Source of the DNA: Lachnospiraceae bacterium
Lineage (GTDB): Bacteria; Bacillota; Clostridia; Lachnospirales; Lachnospiraceae
Assembly: GCA_022776445.1 (NCBI GenBank)
Contig: JALFHZ010000184.1
Location: 1-32,420, forward strand
DNA: 32,420 nucleotides
Reading direction: 5' to 3'
Shown: piece after piece, positions 32,082 to 32,420 of the stretch
Numbering within the stretch: the stretch's first letter is position 1
How the letters are laid out: each line of letters opens with the position of its first letter
Notes under the pieces: model-generated
Told to the model about the DNA's origin: nothing
Database searches by the model: none
What the model saw: the letters and a program-made list of their open reading frames with translations, nothing else
Position numbers and translations under genes: made by a program

Positions 32082-32420
32082 ATGGAAGCATATTTTGATA
32101 ATTCCGCGACGACGCGGGTGCTGGACAGCGTCCGGGATATTGTGGTGAAGACCATGACGGAGGATTATGCGAATCCGGCAGCCAGACACCGCAAGGGGAT
32201 GGAGGCAGAGCAGTATATAAAGGAAGCAAGAGCGAAAGTTGCCAAAACGCTGAAAGTGGCTGACAAAGAAATCCTGTTTACTTCCGGTGGCTCAGAATCC
32301 AACAATATGGCACTGATTGGAACCGCGCTGGCCAACCAGAGAGCCGGAAAGCATATCATCAGCACGGCGATCGAACATCCGTCGGTATACAATCCGCTGG
32401 AATATCTGGAAACGCTTGGC
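32082..32420 (+). CDS. Cysteine desulfurase, 3'-truncated by window edge
   Basis: This is a pyridoxal-phosphate enzyme of the NifS/IscS family that takes sulfur from cysteine for iron-sulfur clusters or tRNA thiolation. Only the first 113 codons are in the window; the family is near 380 residues. The N-terminus EAYFDNSATTRV, the segment YANPAARHRKGMEAEQ and the cofactor-binding stretch ILFTSGGSESNNMAL are clear. The end of the visible part, STAIEHPSVYNPL, includes the conserved His that stacks on the cofactor. AAGGAG precedes the ATG. In related genomes thiI often follows, which would point to tRNA 4-thiouridine synthesis, but that region is outside the window. Confidence 0.95.
   Translation, partial: MEAYFDNSATTRVLDSVRDIVVKTMTEDYANPAARHRKGMEAEQYIKEARAKVAKTLKVADKEILFTSGGSESNNMALIGTALANQRAGKHIISTAIEHPSVYNPLEYLETLG

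Overview
The window looks like chromosomal DNA of a spore-forming, anaerobic member of the Clostridia, most likely Lachnospiraceae (inferred from gene content and neighbourhood; no rRNA is present). The supporting signs are strong Shine-Dalgarno (SD) sequences, the germination protease gpr next to rpsT, holA and comEC, a clostridial acyl-CoA dehydrogenase/EtfBA set, and the run prmA-rsmE-cysteine desulfurase. No rRNA, tRNA, CRISPR array, insertion sequence or phage gene was seen.

Layout. (1) 1-5565: one plus-strand operon holding the 3' part of an acyl-CoA dehydrogenase, etfB, etfA, an OFA-type MFS transporter and a Pct/YdiF-type CoA-transferase. Together they look like an import, CoA-activation and enoyl-CoA-reduction module for an unidentified organic acid. 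(2) 5621-7906: a MATE and a DMT/EamA transporter in DNA that looks more AT-rich than its surroundings. (3) 7907-9885: mgtE behind a leader of about 310 nt. The leader has an extended -10 promoter, a 27-codon leader peptide with its own SD, and mutually exclusive antiterminator and terminator stems; mgtE ends in a clear terminator. (4) 9984-14033: an M20 amidohydrolase translationally coupled to a 926-aa protein that fuses a TetM/EF-G-like GTPase to a YacP/Rae1-like NYN nuclease domain. (5) 14037-16259, minus strand: topB. (6) 16327-18163: gpmI with its promoter and terminator. (7) 18189-18955, minus strand: an unknown zinc-ribbon membrane protein. (8) 19066-27598: ABC exporter, DegV protein, orphan sensor kinase, tandem-GerMN lipoprotein, comEC and holA, closely spaced and mostly in operon arrangement. 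(9) 27592-28416, minus strand: a small Xre-type regulator and rpsT, which has a TTG start. (10) 28418-32420: gpr, a TSUP permease, prmA, rsmE and the 5' part of a cysteine desulfurase.

The two most unusual items are the mgtE leader, which appears to combine a translated leader peptide with a transcription attenuator and is not a canonical M-box, and the GTPase-NYN fusion, which would bring a ribosome-dependent nuclease domain to the ribosome on an EF-G-like scaffold. Other points of note are a possible ATT start for comEC, a kinase/GerMN-lipoprotein pair reminiscent of actinobacterial MtrB-LpqB, and a TTG start for rpsT as in E. coli.
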